From Microbispora siamensis (lineage in GTDB: Bacteria > Actinomycetota > Actinomycetes > Streptosporangiales > Streptosporangiaceae), in the NCBI RefSeq assembly GCF_016863095.1, contig NZ_BOOF01000064.1, positions 1 through 49,419 on the forward strand: a stretch of 49,419 nucleotides of DNA, written 5' to 3'. The position numbers and the translations under genes are program-made. The notes beneath the pieces are model-generated. The model saw nothing but the letters and a program-made list of their open reading frames with translations. It was not told the DNA's origin and ran no database searches. This document shows positions 42,111-49,419 of this stretch, piece by piece (the first letter of the stretch is position 1; every line of letters begins with the position of its first letter).

Positions 42111-42147
42111 CGAGCCGGTCCGCGCGGATTTCGGGCGGACCGGCTCG
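42111..42147 (-). terminator. Terminator after the esterase gene
   Basis: Perfect 13-bp arms CGAGCCGGTCCGC (42111-42123) and complement (42135-42147), 11-nt loop, 59 nt beyond the esterase stop on the minus strand and upstream of GH95. The two secreted-enzyme genes are therefore probably separate transcripts. Confidence 0.7.
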
Positions 42148-42205
42148 TGTGAGGCTCTCGCCCGCGCGGGACGGCTCTCAGGCCGCTCCGGTAAGGGATT
42201 GCGGG

Positions 42206-43576
42206 TCAGGTGCGGGTCCATTTCTGGTTGGTGCCGCCGTGGCAGGTCCAGATCTGCGTCTTGGTGCCGTTGGCGGTGCCGGCGCCGGACACGTCCAGGC
42301 ATTTGTTCGCGCCGACGGCGGTGATGGTGCCGTCGGTGTTGAGGCGCCACTTCTGGTTGTTCTGGCCGTTGCAGTCCCAGATGATCACGCTGGTGCCGTC
42401 GGCCGTGGCGCCGCCGTTGACGTCGAGGCACTTGTTGCCGTAGACGCGCAGTTCACCGGCGCTGGTGGAGGTCCACTGCTGGTTGGCCTGCCCGTTGCAG
42501 TCCCAGATCTGCGCCTGGGCGCCGTTGGCCTGGGATGCGCCGTTGACGTCCAGGCACCGCCCCGACGCCACGCCCTTCAGTGCGCTCGTCGCCGGCGGAT
42601 TGCCGGTAGGAGAAGCCGTCGGCGAGGGAGAGGGTGAGGCCGGCGGGTTGTCGCCTGCGAACTGCGCGAAGAAATTCCACACCACTGGCCTGGTCCAGGA
42701 GTTCTCGCCAGGTTCGAGGTCGCCGGACTTCCCGTCCACGGGATTCGGCGTGTGACCCGCGTCGAACGCCGCCCACGCGACCGGATACCCGGCTCGGCAC
42801 CCCGAGTAGTAGGTGACGATGTGCGTCAGGCTGCCCTGCGCCGGCTCCGGCGGGTTCTGGGGCGTGCAGCCGTTGTTCCTGACGAACGTGTCACGCAGCC
42901 CTCGGCCCAGAGAGATGTTGAGCACCGGGTCCCTGAGGCCGTGCAGCCCGATGTAGGCGATGGGCTGGGTGCCGCCGCTGCACCCGCTGAGCTGTGCGCC
43001 GGAGTAGACCGCCACGGCGCGGAAGACCGTCGACCGGGCGCAGGCGAGCGCGTAACTCATGCCGCCGCCATAGCTGAAACCCATGGCGAAGCGCTGCGTC
43101 GTGTCGACGCAGAGGTCCGCCTCGATCCGCCGGATCATGTCGTCGACAAAAGTGATGTCCTCACCGCCGGAATTGGCCCAGCCGTTGTTGACACCCTGCG
43201 GCGCGACGAAGATCGCCGTGTTGTTCGACAACGCCCTGAGCCCGTAATAGGACCAGGGGTACCCGCTGGTTCCGCCCGAGTCGACGTCATTTGCGGTGCC
43301 ACCGTTCCAGTGGAATCCGAAGATCAACCGGTAGGGGGTCGTGTTGTTGTAGTTGTCGGGAATTCTCAGGATGTAGCTGCGATTTTTCCCGCTGGTGGTA
43401 ATCGACTGCGTGCCGCTTCTCAGCGTCGGAGTCTTGCCGCATCCCGCGGTGGCCGCGAGGGCGCTCTTCCTGGCGACAGACGTGGTCGCGCTGTCGCCCA
43501 GCGCCGTCTGCGCCGTAGCCAGAACGAGCAATGCCGCAGTCGCGACAGCGGTGAAGAGGGACCTGTGCCTCGACAT
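42206..43576 (-). CDS. Secreted feruloyl-esterase/PHB-depolymerase-like protein with CBM13
   Basis: 456 aa from an ATG at 43576 (AAGGA ~9 nt upstream; GTG at 43579 possible). Signal peptide to about residue 28. An LpqC/CE1-type alpha/beta hydrolase domain (~40-310) with nucleophile Ser in GFSYGGGMSYAL and catalytic His in FDAGHTPNP; then a Pro/Ser/Thr linker and a CBM13 ricin trefoil with three CLDVNG...QIWDCNGQ.NQ.W repeats. Likely releases ferulic or acetyl groups from plant polysaccharide outside the cell. Substrate is inferred from similarity. Confidence 0.87.
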   Translation of the reverse strand: MSRHRSLFTAVATAALLVLATAQTALGDSATTSVARKSALAATAGCGKTPTLRSGTQSITTSGKNRSYILRIPDNYNNTTPYRLIFGFHWNGGTANDVDSGGTSGYPWSYYGLRALSNNTAIFVAPQGVNNGWANSGGEDITFVDDMIRRIEADLCVDTTQRFAMGFSYGGGMSYALACARSTVFRAVAVYSGAQLSGCSGGTQPIAYIGLHGLRDPVLNISLGRGLRDTFVRNNGCTPQNPPEPAQGSLTHIVTYYSGCRAGYPVAWAAFDAGHTPNPVDGKSGDLEPGENSWTRPVVWNFFAQFAGDNPPASPSPSPTASPTGNPPATSALKGVASGRCLDVNGASQANGAQAQIWDCNGQANQQWTSTSAGELRVYGNKCLDVNGGATADGTSVIIWDCNGQNNQKWRLNTDGTITAVGANKCLDVSGAGTANGTKTQIWTCHGGTNQKWTRT

Positions 43577-43782
43577 CACGCAAGTTCCTTTGCCGTTCCC
43601 GTGGTGACACACGTAGATGGGGGAGCCATTCTTGCCTGCACCTTTTCTGGGGTGACCGCGTCGGTCCGCCCGGTTTTTCCGGTCGCTGACTCGGCGAATA
43701 CCCGGGTCGACCCGGCGCGCGCGTTCCGCCTATCGAAACCCGCCGGTCCGGCGCACAGGGGCAGGCCGGCCGCAGCAGGTTA

Positions 43783-43796
43783 TGTTAGCGCTCACA
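43783..43796. promoter_or_regulatory. LacI-type operator upstream of the esterase
   Basis: TGTTAGCGCTCACA, palindromic at 12 of 14 positions around AGCGCT. It resembles LacI-family operators of actinomycete glycan-utilisation genes (TGTTAGCGCTAACA type). It differs from the CGAAA/TTTCG sites of the LacI encoded at 29848, so another regulator is expected. Confidence 0.45.
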
Positions 43797-43868
43797 TCAG
43801 GCGCCGTGATCGAATCTCCTTTCTTCTGGGAGGCTGGAGCCGATGGTGCAGCGGAGCAAATATGACCG

Positions 43869-43883
43869 TGACAAGATTTGTCA
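43869..43883. promoter_or_regulatory. GntR-type inverted repeat near the esterase promoter
   Basis: TGACAA-GAT-TTGTCA, a perfect 6-3-6 palindrome overlapping the candidate minus-strand -35. Same arm length and spacer, and the same TGAC...GTCA ends, as the site before the second ABC system. Confidence 0.45.
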
Positions 43884-44048
43884 ACACCGGGTCTTTCCGA
43901 CGCGGTGGGGCACTTGCCCGAGACGAGCCGTCGCTCCCGCGTCTGACCAGGGAAGCGCCCGTGGTCACCACCGGCGTGCCGCGATGAAACTTTCACCGCC
44001 CGGCGATCGAATCGTTCCGGAGGACGCGAACGGGCGGTCAGGCCGGCC

Positions 44049-44078
44049 GGCCACCCAGCCCCGCCCGGCGGGGTGGCC
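44049..44078 (-). terminator. Terminator after the GntR gene
   Basis: GGCCACCC (44049-44056) and GGGTGGCC (44071-44078) with a GC-rich inner segment that can pair further, 20 nt past the GntR stop on the minus strand. Confidence 0.6.
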
Positions 44079-44097
44079 GCCGGCGCGGGGGCGCGGC

Positions 44098-44868
44098 CTA
44101 ACGCCGCAGCCGTACGGGATCGGCCGGTCCGCTGCGGCGGACGAGCCAGGCCTCGGTGATGTGGTTGAACATCGCCTCGGAGGCGCCCTCGGGATCGTGG
44201 GCGGCGATGCGTTCGTAGATGCGCCGGTGGCCCAGGTTCGACGCCACGCACAGGGCTCGCTCGGTCCGGCCCATGTAGCGGGCGGTGTTCACGACCTGGC
44301 TCTCCAGTGCCCTTACGACGCCTCGGGCGATGCGGTTTCCCGACGCCTGCATGATCGTGTCGTGGAAGGCGCGGTCGCTGTGCGCGTACGTGGCGGGGTC
44401 GTCCACGAGCTCGTCCATCTGGTCCACCAGCGCGCGCAACCGCTCGACCGTGTCCGGCCCGGCCAGGCGGGCGGCGACGTTCGCCATGTCGGACTCGAGG
44501 ACACGCCGCGTCACGACGAGGTCGTCGAGAATCGCCAGGCTCTCGTCCTCGGCGATGGTCGCGGCGAGGACGAGCTCGTCGAGCATGTCCCACATCGCGG
44601 GCGGGGTCACCATCGTGCCGGCGCCCTGGCGGACCTGCACCAGCCCCTTCTCCTGCAGGACTTTCACGGCCTCCCTGACGACGGTGCGGCTCACGGAGAA
44701 GGCTTCGCACAGCGCGGGCTCGGGGGGCAGCGGCGTCCCCGGCGGGTGCACGCCGCGTACGATACGCTCCACCAGCTCGGCGGTCACCGCTCGGGCGAGG
44801 CTGGCCGGGCGTCGTACCCAGGCCGGTGGCGCCGGGGTACCGCCGGCCGTTTCCTGCGATGCCGTCAT
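44098..44868 (-). CDS. GntR-family regulator, FadR/FCD subfamily
   Basis: 256 aa from an ATG at 44868 with GGAGGGGG just upstream. Winged helix (~20-85: LPPEPALCEAFSVSRTVVREAVKVLQEKG) and an FCD effector domain with metal-type residues in SDRAFHDTIMQASGN and HRRIYERIAAHDPEGA. FCD regulators usually sense carboxylic acids or sugar acids. It is divergent from the second sugar ABC operon with its enolase-superfamily dehydratase, and the shared region has a 6-3-6 palindrome, so it probably represses that operon. Confidence 0.9.
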   Translation of the reverse strand: MTASQETAGGTPAPPAWVRRPASLARAVTAELVERIVRGVHPPGTPLPPEPALCEAFSVSRTVVREAVKVLQEKGLVQVRQGAGTMVTPPAMWDMLDELVLAATIAEDESLAILDDLVVTRRVLESDMANVAARLAGPDTVERLRALVDQMDELVDDPATYAHSDRAFHDTIMQASGNRIARGVVRALESQVVNTARYMGRTERALCVASNLGHRRIYERIAAHDPEGASEAMFNHITEAWLVRRSGPADPVRLRR

Positions 44869-44927
44869 ATCCCCCTCCGGTGGCCCTGGCCAAGGAGCGC
44901 CACCGCGCCAGTATACGCGACGTCTAT

Positions 44928-44942
44928 TGACGTCAGACGTCA
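44928..44942. promoter_or_regulatory. GntR operator and promoter of ABC system 2
   Basis: TGACGT-CAG-ACGTCA, a perfect 6-3-6 palindrome; GACGTC occurs three times between 44919 and 44942. It overlaps a plus-strand -35 TTGACG (44927-44932) whose -10 would be near TTACCT (44949-44954), so binding would block transcription of the importer. Likely recognised by the divergent GntR. Confidence 0.6.
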
Positions 44943-45006
44943 TACGAGTTACCTTTCGCCGGACACGGCCGGGTCCGCCGGCCGCTCTCGGAGAGTGAGA
45001 GCAGCG

Positions 45007-46284
45007 ATGAAGCAGAGAGCCTTGTGGTCGGCGGTGATGGTCGCGGGACTGACCGTGGCCGGCTGCGGGAGCGCGGCACGGACGGAGTCCCCGTCCGGAG
45101 ACTCTCAGCAGAAGCAGCAGAAGCTCGTGGTCTGGGACTGGAAATCAAGTGAACCGACCGCGGCGGCATATATCGAGAAGGCGAAGGCCGACTTCGCCAA
45201 GCGGCATCCCGGGGTCACCGTCGAGTTCGTCGCCCAGCCGTTCGACCAGTACTACACCCTGCTGGGCACGGCCATCCAGTCCAACAAGGGGCCCGACGTC
45301 ATGCTCTTCAACGGCGGCGGGCAGATCCGTGACCGGGTCGACGCGCTCTTTCCGCTGGACCAGTACGTGGCCGGGGACAAGAGCCGGCTGGCGGGCTGGG
45401 ACGCGTTCAGCAAGGACGGCAAGATCTACGCCGCGCCGGTGACCCTGCAGGGACACCCGATCTACTACAACAAGGCGCTCTACGAGAAGGCCGGTCTCGA
45501 CCCGGCGAACCCGCCCAAGACATGGGACGAGTTCGCCGGCGACTGCGCCACCATCAAGAAGGCGACCGGGGCGTCGTGCTTCGCGCTCGGCAACAAGGAA
45601 GGCTTCGGGATTCAGTTCTTCATGTCGGGCCTCGGATCCGGCATCCTGACGCCGCAGGAGTACGACGACTGGATCGGCGGGAAGCGCGACTGGACCTCTC
45701 CCCACGTGAAGCGGATCTTCGAGTTGTGGAAGGACGCCAACGACAAGGGGCTGAACAACAAGGGCGCCAACTCCACCGCGATGTTCACCGACATCTTCAG
45801 AGTCTTCGAGACCGGGAAGGCCGCCCACATCATCGGGCTGATGTCGGATATCGGGCACTGGAAGGACTTCGGCGAGTTCCTACCGCCCGACAAGATCGGC
45901 GTCATGCAGGCCCCCGTCGTCGCCGACGGGGCCACCCCGAGCCTTCCGTACGACGGCGGCATCGGCTACGCGGTCGCGAAGTGGACGAAGGATCCGGCGC
46001 TGGCCGCCGATCTGGTGCGCTCCCTGACCTCGACCGACGCCTTGACCGCGTTCTACTCCAAGGCCGGTGCGATCGCGTCCGACACGACGATCGACGTCTC
46101 GCAGGCCGGCCCGGCCGTCGCCGCGATCGTGTCCGAGATCAAAACAGGCAAGCCCGCCCTGCACGTCGCGCTGTCCTCCAAGACCCTGGACCTGATGGGA
46201 AGGCTGTCCCAGCAGCTCCTGAGCGGGTCGACCACGGTGGACAAGGCGGTGGAGCAGCTGGCCGCCTCCGACCGGGCGGGCTGA
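45007..46284 (+). CDS. CUT1 sugar ABC transporter binding lipoprotein (system 2)
   Basis: 425 aa. Lipobox VAGC with C20, then an extracellular solute-binding domain (KLVVWDWKSSEPTAAAYIEKA split, GPDVMLFNGGG, GHPIYYNKALYEKAGLD). Captures an unidentified sugar or sugar acid on the outer face of the membrane. Heads an operon of two permeases and an enolase-superfamily enzyme; controlled by the divergent GntR. Only distantly like the binding protein of system 1. Confidence 0.92.
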   Translation: MKQRALWSAVMVAGLTVAGCGSAARTESPSGDSQQKQQKLVVWDWKSSEPTAAAYIEKAKADFAKRHPGVTVEFVAQPFDQYYTLLGTAIQSNKGPDVMLFNGGGQIRDRVDALFPLDQYVAGDKSRLAGWDAFSKDGKIYAAPVTLQGHPIYYNKALYEKAGLDPANPPKTWDEFAGDCATIKKATGASCFALGNKEGFGIQFFMSGLGSGILTPQEYDDWIGGKRDWTSPHVKRIFELWKDANDKGLNNKGANSTAMFTDIFRVFETGKAAHIIGLMSDIGHWKDFGEFLPPDKIGVMQAPVVADGATPSLPYDGGIGYAVAKWTKDPALAADLVRSLTSTDALTAFYSKAGAIASDTTIDVSQAGPAVAAIVSEIKTGKPALHVALSSKTLDLMGRLSQQLLSGSTTVDKAVEQLAASDRAG

Positions 46285-46288
46285 TCGC

Positions 46289-47269
46289 GTGCCGCTCGGA
46301 GGTTCGTCGCCGTTGGTCCGACCGGCAGGTTCCGGGCGGGCCGGCGGAGAGACGACGAAGCAGCGGGGACCTCGCGAGGGGGCGGCTACCCGGCCGGCCT
46401 CCCGTGGGGCGCGCGCGGAACGCCTCGCCCCCTACGTCCTGGTGGCCCCGGCCGTACTGATCATCGTGCTGCTGCGGCTGTGGCCGCTCGTCCTGGGGGT
46501 CAACTTCTCCTTCACGGGCGACGGCGAGCTCAACGGGACCCCGGTCGGCCTGAGCAACTACCTGGAGCTGGCCGCCGACCCGTTGTTCCACACCTCGCTG
46601 CGCAACGTCGGGCTGCTGGTGCTGCTGCTTCCCGTGGCGGTGGCGATTCCGGGCCTGCTCGCCACCTTCATCTATCTGCGCGTTCCGGGGCATCGGGTCT
46701 ACCGCAGCGTCTACTTCTTCCCGGCTGTGCTCTCCCCGGTGATCGTCGGTGCGATCTTCAACCTCATGCTCGGGTTCGACGGCCCGCTGAACGCCGCGCT
46801 CGGGGCGATCGGCGTCGGCCCGGTTGACTGGCTCGGCGATCCGGGCATCTCCATGTTCACGGTCGTCGGCGTGCACGTCTGGGCGACGTTCGGGATGGCG
46901 CTGGTGGTGTTCCTCGCCGGGTTCAGCACCCTCGACACCTCGCTTCTGGACGCCGCCCGCGTGGACGGCGCGTCGCTCCGCCAGGTCATCTGGCACGTGA
47001 TCATCCCGAGTCTGACGCGCACCATCCAGTTCGTCTTCGTGACCACGATGATCGGGATGCTGACGTCCATGTTCGGCCTGCTCTTCGTCATGACCAGCGG
47101 GGGACCGGAGGGCTCGACCTACCTGCCGGAGTACTACATCTGGCATCAGCAGGGACAGATGAACCGGCCGGCGCTCGCCTCGGCCGCCTCGACGGTTCTC
47201 TTCGTCGTCATGCTCGTGGTGGGGCTCCTGCAGATCACTCTGCTCCGCCGCACGGGGAGGCAGGACTGA
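46289..47269 (+). CDS. Sugar ABC permease 1 (system 2)
   Basis: 326 aa, GTG start 4 nt after the previous stop without a clear SD, so probably coupled; the basic N-terminal ~45 residues may be over-extended. Six membrane segments and EAA loop DAARVDGASLRQVIWHVIIP. Its last base is the first of the next gene. As in system 1 no ATPase gene is present. Confidence 0.92.
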   Translation: MPLGGSSPLVRPAGSGRAGGETTKQRGPREGAATRPASRGARAERLAPYVLVAPAVLIIVLLRLWPLVLGVNFSFTGDGELNGTPVGLSNYLELAADPLFHTSLRNVGLLVLLLPVAVAIPGLLATFIYLRVPGHRVYRSVYFFPAVLSPVIVGAIFNLMLGFDGPLNAALGAIGVGPVDWLGDPGISMFTVVGVHVWATFGMALVVFLAGFSTLDTSLLDAARVDGASLRQVIWHVIIPSLTRTIQFVFVTTMIGMLTSMFGLLFVMTSGGPEGSTYLPEYYIWHQQGQMNRPALASAASTVLFVVMLVVGLLQITLLRRTGRQD

Positions 47270-48096
47270 TGCCCGGCAGGCGTCTGGCCAGATGGGTGGC
47301 CGCCGTCCCGATGGCCGCTCTCGCGCTGGCGACGATCTATCCTCTCGTCTTCACCGCCAACGTCGCGATGAAGACCCGGCGCGACTACATCCTCGACCGG
47401 TTCTCCCCGACGGATTCCCTGCGCTGGGACAACATCGCCGAGGCGTGGACCGGCGCCGGAATGGCGCGGTATTTCGCCAACTCGTTCATCGTCGTGTCGT
47501 TCGCCGTGGCCCTGCTGCTGCTGTTGGGGTCGATGGCGGGCTTCGCGCTGAGCCAGTTGCGGTTCCGCGGCTCTTCGGTGATCTTCCTGGGCTGTCTCGC
47601 GGGGCTGTTCATCCCGTTCCAGGTGATCATGGTGCCGCTCACCAGGATCATGGCCGACAGCGGGCTCGTCGACACCTACCCGGGACTGATCCTGGCCTAC
47701 GTCGCGCAGTTCCTCCCGTTCACCATCTTCCTGATGACGAGCCACTACAGGACCATTCCGGCGGAGATCGTCGACGCGGCCAGGATCGACGGAAACACGG
47801 TGTACGGGGTGTACCGGCGGATCATGCTCCCGCTGGGCGTTCCGGCGCTGCTCTCCGTAGGAATCCTCGACACCCTGTTCTGCTGGAACGATGTGCTGAT
47901 CTCCCTGCTGATGATGCCGTCGCCCGAGCATCGGACCCTCATGATCGGTGTCAACTCACTGCGCGGACAGTACTCCGACGACATTCCCACCTTCGCCTCG
48001 GGAGTCCTGATCGCCGCGATACCCGTGCTGATGCTGTATCTCTTCCTCCAGCGCCAGATCGCCGACGGCGTCACCGCCGGTTCCACGAAGGGCTGA
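47269..48096 (+). CDS. Sugar ABC permease 2 (system 2)
   Basis: 275 aa MalG-type permease, start overlapping the preceding stop (TGATG). Six membrane segments, EAA loop DAARIDGNTVYGVYRRIMLP. Partner of the preceding permease. It is followed one base later by the dehydratase gene, confirming a single operon. Confidence 0.93.
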   Translation: MPGRRLARWVAAVPMAALALATIYPLVFTANVAMKTRRDYILDRFSPTDSLRWDNIAEAWTGAGMARYFANSFIVVSFAVALLLLLGSMAGFALSQLRFRGSSVIFLGCLAGLFIPFQVIMVPLTRIMADSGLVDTYPGLILAYVAQFLPFTIFLMTSHYRTIPAEIVDAARIDGNTVYGVYRRIMLPLGVPALLSVGILDTLFCWNDVLISLLMMPSPEHRTLMIGVNSLRGQYSDDIPTFASGVLIAAIPVLMLYLFLQRQIADGVTAGSTKG

Positions 48097-48097
48097 C

Positions 48098-49306
48098 ATG
48101 CGGATCACGGGGTATCGGACCATGACGACGGTCCAGGAATGGGGCCGTCCCGTCGGTGACGCCAACGGTGTCTTCCCCGACGGAGTCGTCTCGACGCCGA
48201 TCGTCATGGTGGACACCGACGAGGGGATCACCGGCGTCGGCCTGGGGCCGCACGTGGAAATCGACGCCGTGTTCGCCGCCATCGAGGGCGAGGATCCGCG
48301 CGGCGTGACGGCGCTCTACGACCGGATGCTGCGGCAGACCTTCAAGGCGGGGCACGCGGGCGCCGTGTTCGGCACGATCGGAGCACTCGACACCGCCCTG
48401 TGGGACATCAAGGCACAGGCGGCCGGTGAACCGCTCTGGCGTCTGCTGGGCGGACGGGACAGGCGGGTTCCCGCCTACGCCTCGGGCCTCGACATCGGCC
48501 TGACCGACGACGAGCTCGTCTCCGTCTACCAGGTCTACGCCCAGCACGGTCTGCGGGCGGCCAAGCTCAAGGGCGGCCTCGACATCGAACGCGACCGGCA
48601 TCGCCTGACGCTGGTGCGGGATGTCCTGACGGAGGCCGGGCAGGGATTGCGGCCGGGCCTCATGCTCGACGTGAACGAGGCATGGACCCGCAAGCAGGCG
48701 GTTCGGCACGTCTGCGAGCTCGAGCGCACTTTGGATCTCACCTGGATCGAAGAGCCGGTCCGGCGGTGGGACGCCGAAGGTCTGGCCGTCGTCGGCCGGG
48801 GGATCCGGGCCTCCGTCGCCTCGGGGGAGAACCTGACCGGGCTCGAGCAGTTCCGTCCGTTGCTCGCCGCGGGAGCAGTCGACATCGTCCAGACGGCCGC
48901 GGTCTGGGGGGTGACCCACTTCCTCCGGGTGTCCGCCCTGGCGCACGCCCATGAGCTGCCGGTCAGCCCGATCGGCACCACGCCGGTCGCGCTGCTGCAC
49001 GCCGCGACGTCGGTGCCGAACCACATGGCGAGTGAGTTGCAGGACCTCTACCCGCCGGTCGGGATGTCGCTCGACCTGTACGTCGAGAACGGCGCCTTCG
49101 TCCTCGGAGACACGCCGGGCCTCGGCATCACGATCGACGAGCAGGCGATCGACACGTTCGCGCGCCGGCCGAACACCGGGGCCGCCAAGGGCCCCAACAT
49201 CCGGCCGGAGCACGCCGGGCGACGGCTTCTCGCCGTGACCGGCGGCTCTTCACCGAGCGGTCTCCGGGGCGGGACGACGCCTTCCGCGGCCGACGCCGGC
49301 GTCTGA
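48098..49306 (+). CDS. Enolase-superfamily (mandelate racemase/muconate lactonizing) enzyme
   Basis: 402 aa. Capping domain, then a modified TIM barrel with KLKGG (acid-base Lys), metal ligands in MLDVNEAW, WIEEPV and ASGENLTG, and a C-terminal capping return. It abstracts a proton alpha to a carboxylate, typically dehydrating a sugar acid. With an FCD GntR and a sugar importer, dehydration of an aldonic or uronic acid is likely; the nearby GH95 makes L-fuconate an attractive but unproven guess. The last ~35 residues are Gly/Ser/Thr-rich and atypical. Confidence 0.85.
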   Translation: MRITGYRTMTTVQEWGRPVGDANGVFPDGVVSTPIVMVDTDEGITGVGLGPHVEIDAVFAAIEGEDPRGVTALYDRMLRQTFKAGHAGAVFGTIGALDTALWDIKAQAAGEPLWRLLGGRDRRVPAYASGLDIGLTDDELVSVYQVYAQHGLRAAKLKGGLDIERDRHRLTLVRDVLTEAGQGLRPGLMLDVNEAWTRKQAVRHVCELERTLDLTWIEEPVRRWDAEGLAVVGRGIRASVASGENLTGLEQFRPLLAAGAVDIVQTAAVWGVTHFLRVSALAHAHELPVSPIGTTPVALLHAATSVPNHMASELQDLYPPVGMSLDLYVENGAFVLGDTPGLGITIDEQAIDTFARRPNTGAAKGPNIRPEHAGRRLLAVTGGSSPSGLRGGTTPSAADAGV

Positions 49307-49324
49307 GCCCCCACCCCGCGTCGG

Positions 49325-49401
49325 CACGGAGTGCGGGCGTCGGCAGGGAGCACGGAGTGCGGGCGTCGGCAGGGAGCACGGAGTGCGGGCATCGGCAGGG
49401 A
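49325..49401. repeat. Three tandem 26-bp repeats
   Basis: Units 49325-49350, 49351-49376 and 49377-49401 (each starting CACGGAGTGCGGGC); the first two are identical and the third is nearly so. They lie just after the dehydratase stop. No spacers, so not a CRISPR array. Function unknown; possibly a replication-slippage minisatellite. Confidence 0.85.
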
Positions 49402-49419
49402 TCAGCCGGAGGGGGAGAA

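Larger units (their letters stand above)
43613..44048. other. Intergenic regulatory region between esterase and GntR genes
   Basis: No gene. It contains a minus-strand -35-like TTGACA within 43879-43884 with an AT-rich -10 candidate (CATATTTG) about 15 nt on, and the two palindromes described separately. Transcription of the esterase probably starts here. Confidence 0.45.

Noticed and set aside
49325..49401. CRISPR array at the right end
   Set aside because: The three units are contiguous without spacers and no cas gene is nearby.
1..49419. tRNA, rRNA, insertion sequences or phage attachment sites
   Set aside because: Looked for CCA-ended cloverleafs, transposase motifs and long terminal inverted repeats by eye; none was convincing.

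Overview
The window is high-GC DNA with strong G/C third-position bias, GTG starts, purine-rich Shine-Dalgarno (SD) sites and T-less hairpin terminators. It encodes mycothiol-dependent maleylpyruvate isomerase and two CUT1 sugar ABC systems without their own ATPase. This fits a filamentous actinomycete, probably Streptosporangiales or Streptomyces-like. The genus is inferred only. No rRNA, tRNA, CRISPR array or insertion sequence was recognised.

Layout. (1) 1-5.4 kb is an accessory region. A tight three-gene cassette encodes a PD-(D/E)xK-like protein with zinc ribbons, a DUF7662/YaaA-like protein and a GIY-YIG-like nuclease. A large repeat-rich membrane protein follows. Three of these four genes contain the rare TTA leucine codon. 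(2) 5.8-9.7 kb has two secreted GH18 chitinases with near-identical promoters (DasR-type site over the -10) and a shared, hairpin-rich 5' leader whose last hairpin pairs the SD. (3) 9.9-12.9 kb has a TetR regulator, a quinone oxidoreductase and a P450. (4) 13-16.1 kb has an orphan urease-like ureAB-ureC pair with a divergent TetR and a palindromic operator. (5) 16.2-21 kb is a complete 3-hydroxybenzoate/gentisate pathway with a divergent IclR. (6) 21.3-29.4 kb is a meta-cleavage pathway in two blocks, hydratase/acetaldehyde dehydrogenase/aldolase beside an IclR and hydroxylase/extradiol dioxygenase/hydrolase beside a TetR. (7) 29.6-36 kb has a decayed rhamnogalacturonan-lyase tail, a LacI regulator, a sugar ABC importer and a GH39 enzyme. 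(8) 36-38.9 kb is a CopC/cupredoxin/polytopic membrane protein operon. (9) 39.1-43.6 kb has a secreted GH95 enzyme and a feruloyl-esterase-like protein, each with a C-terminal ricin-type lectin domain. (10) 44-49.3 kb has an FCD-type GntR divergent from a second sugar ABC importer and an enolase-superfamily dehydratase.

Together the genes suggest a soil saprophyte. Secreted enzymes release chitin and plant-wall sugars and phenolics, two importers take up sugars, and two ring-cleavage routes send aromatics to central metabolism. Most catabolic blocks sit beside a regulator and a palindrome of the type that regulator family binds. The least described items are the nuclease/YaaA/GIY-YIG cassette and the shared chitinase leader RNA.
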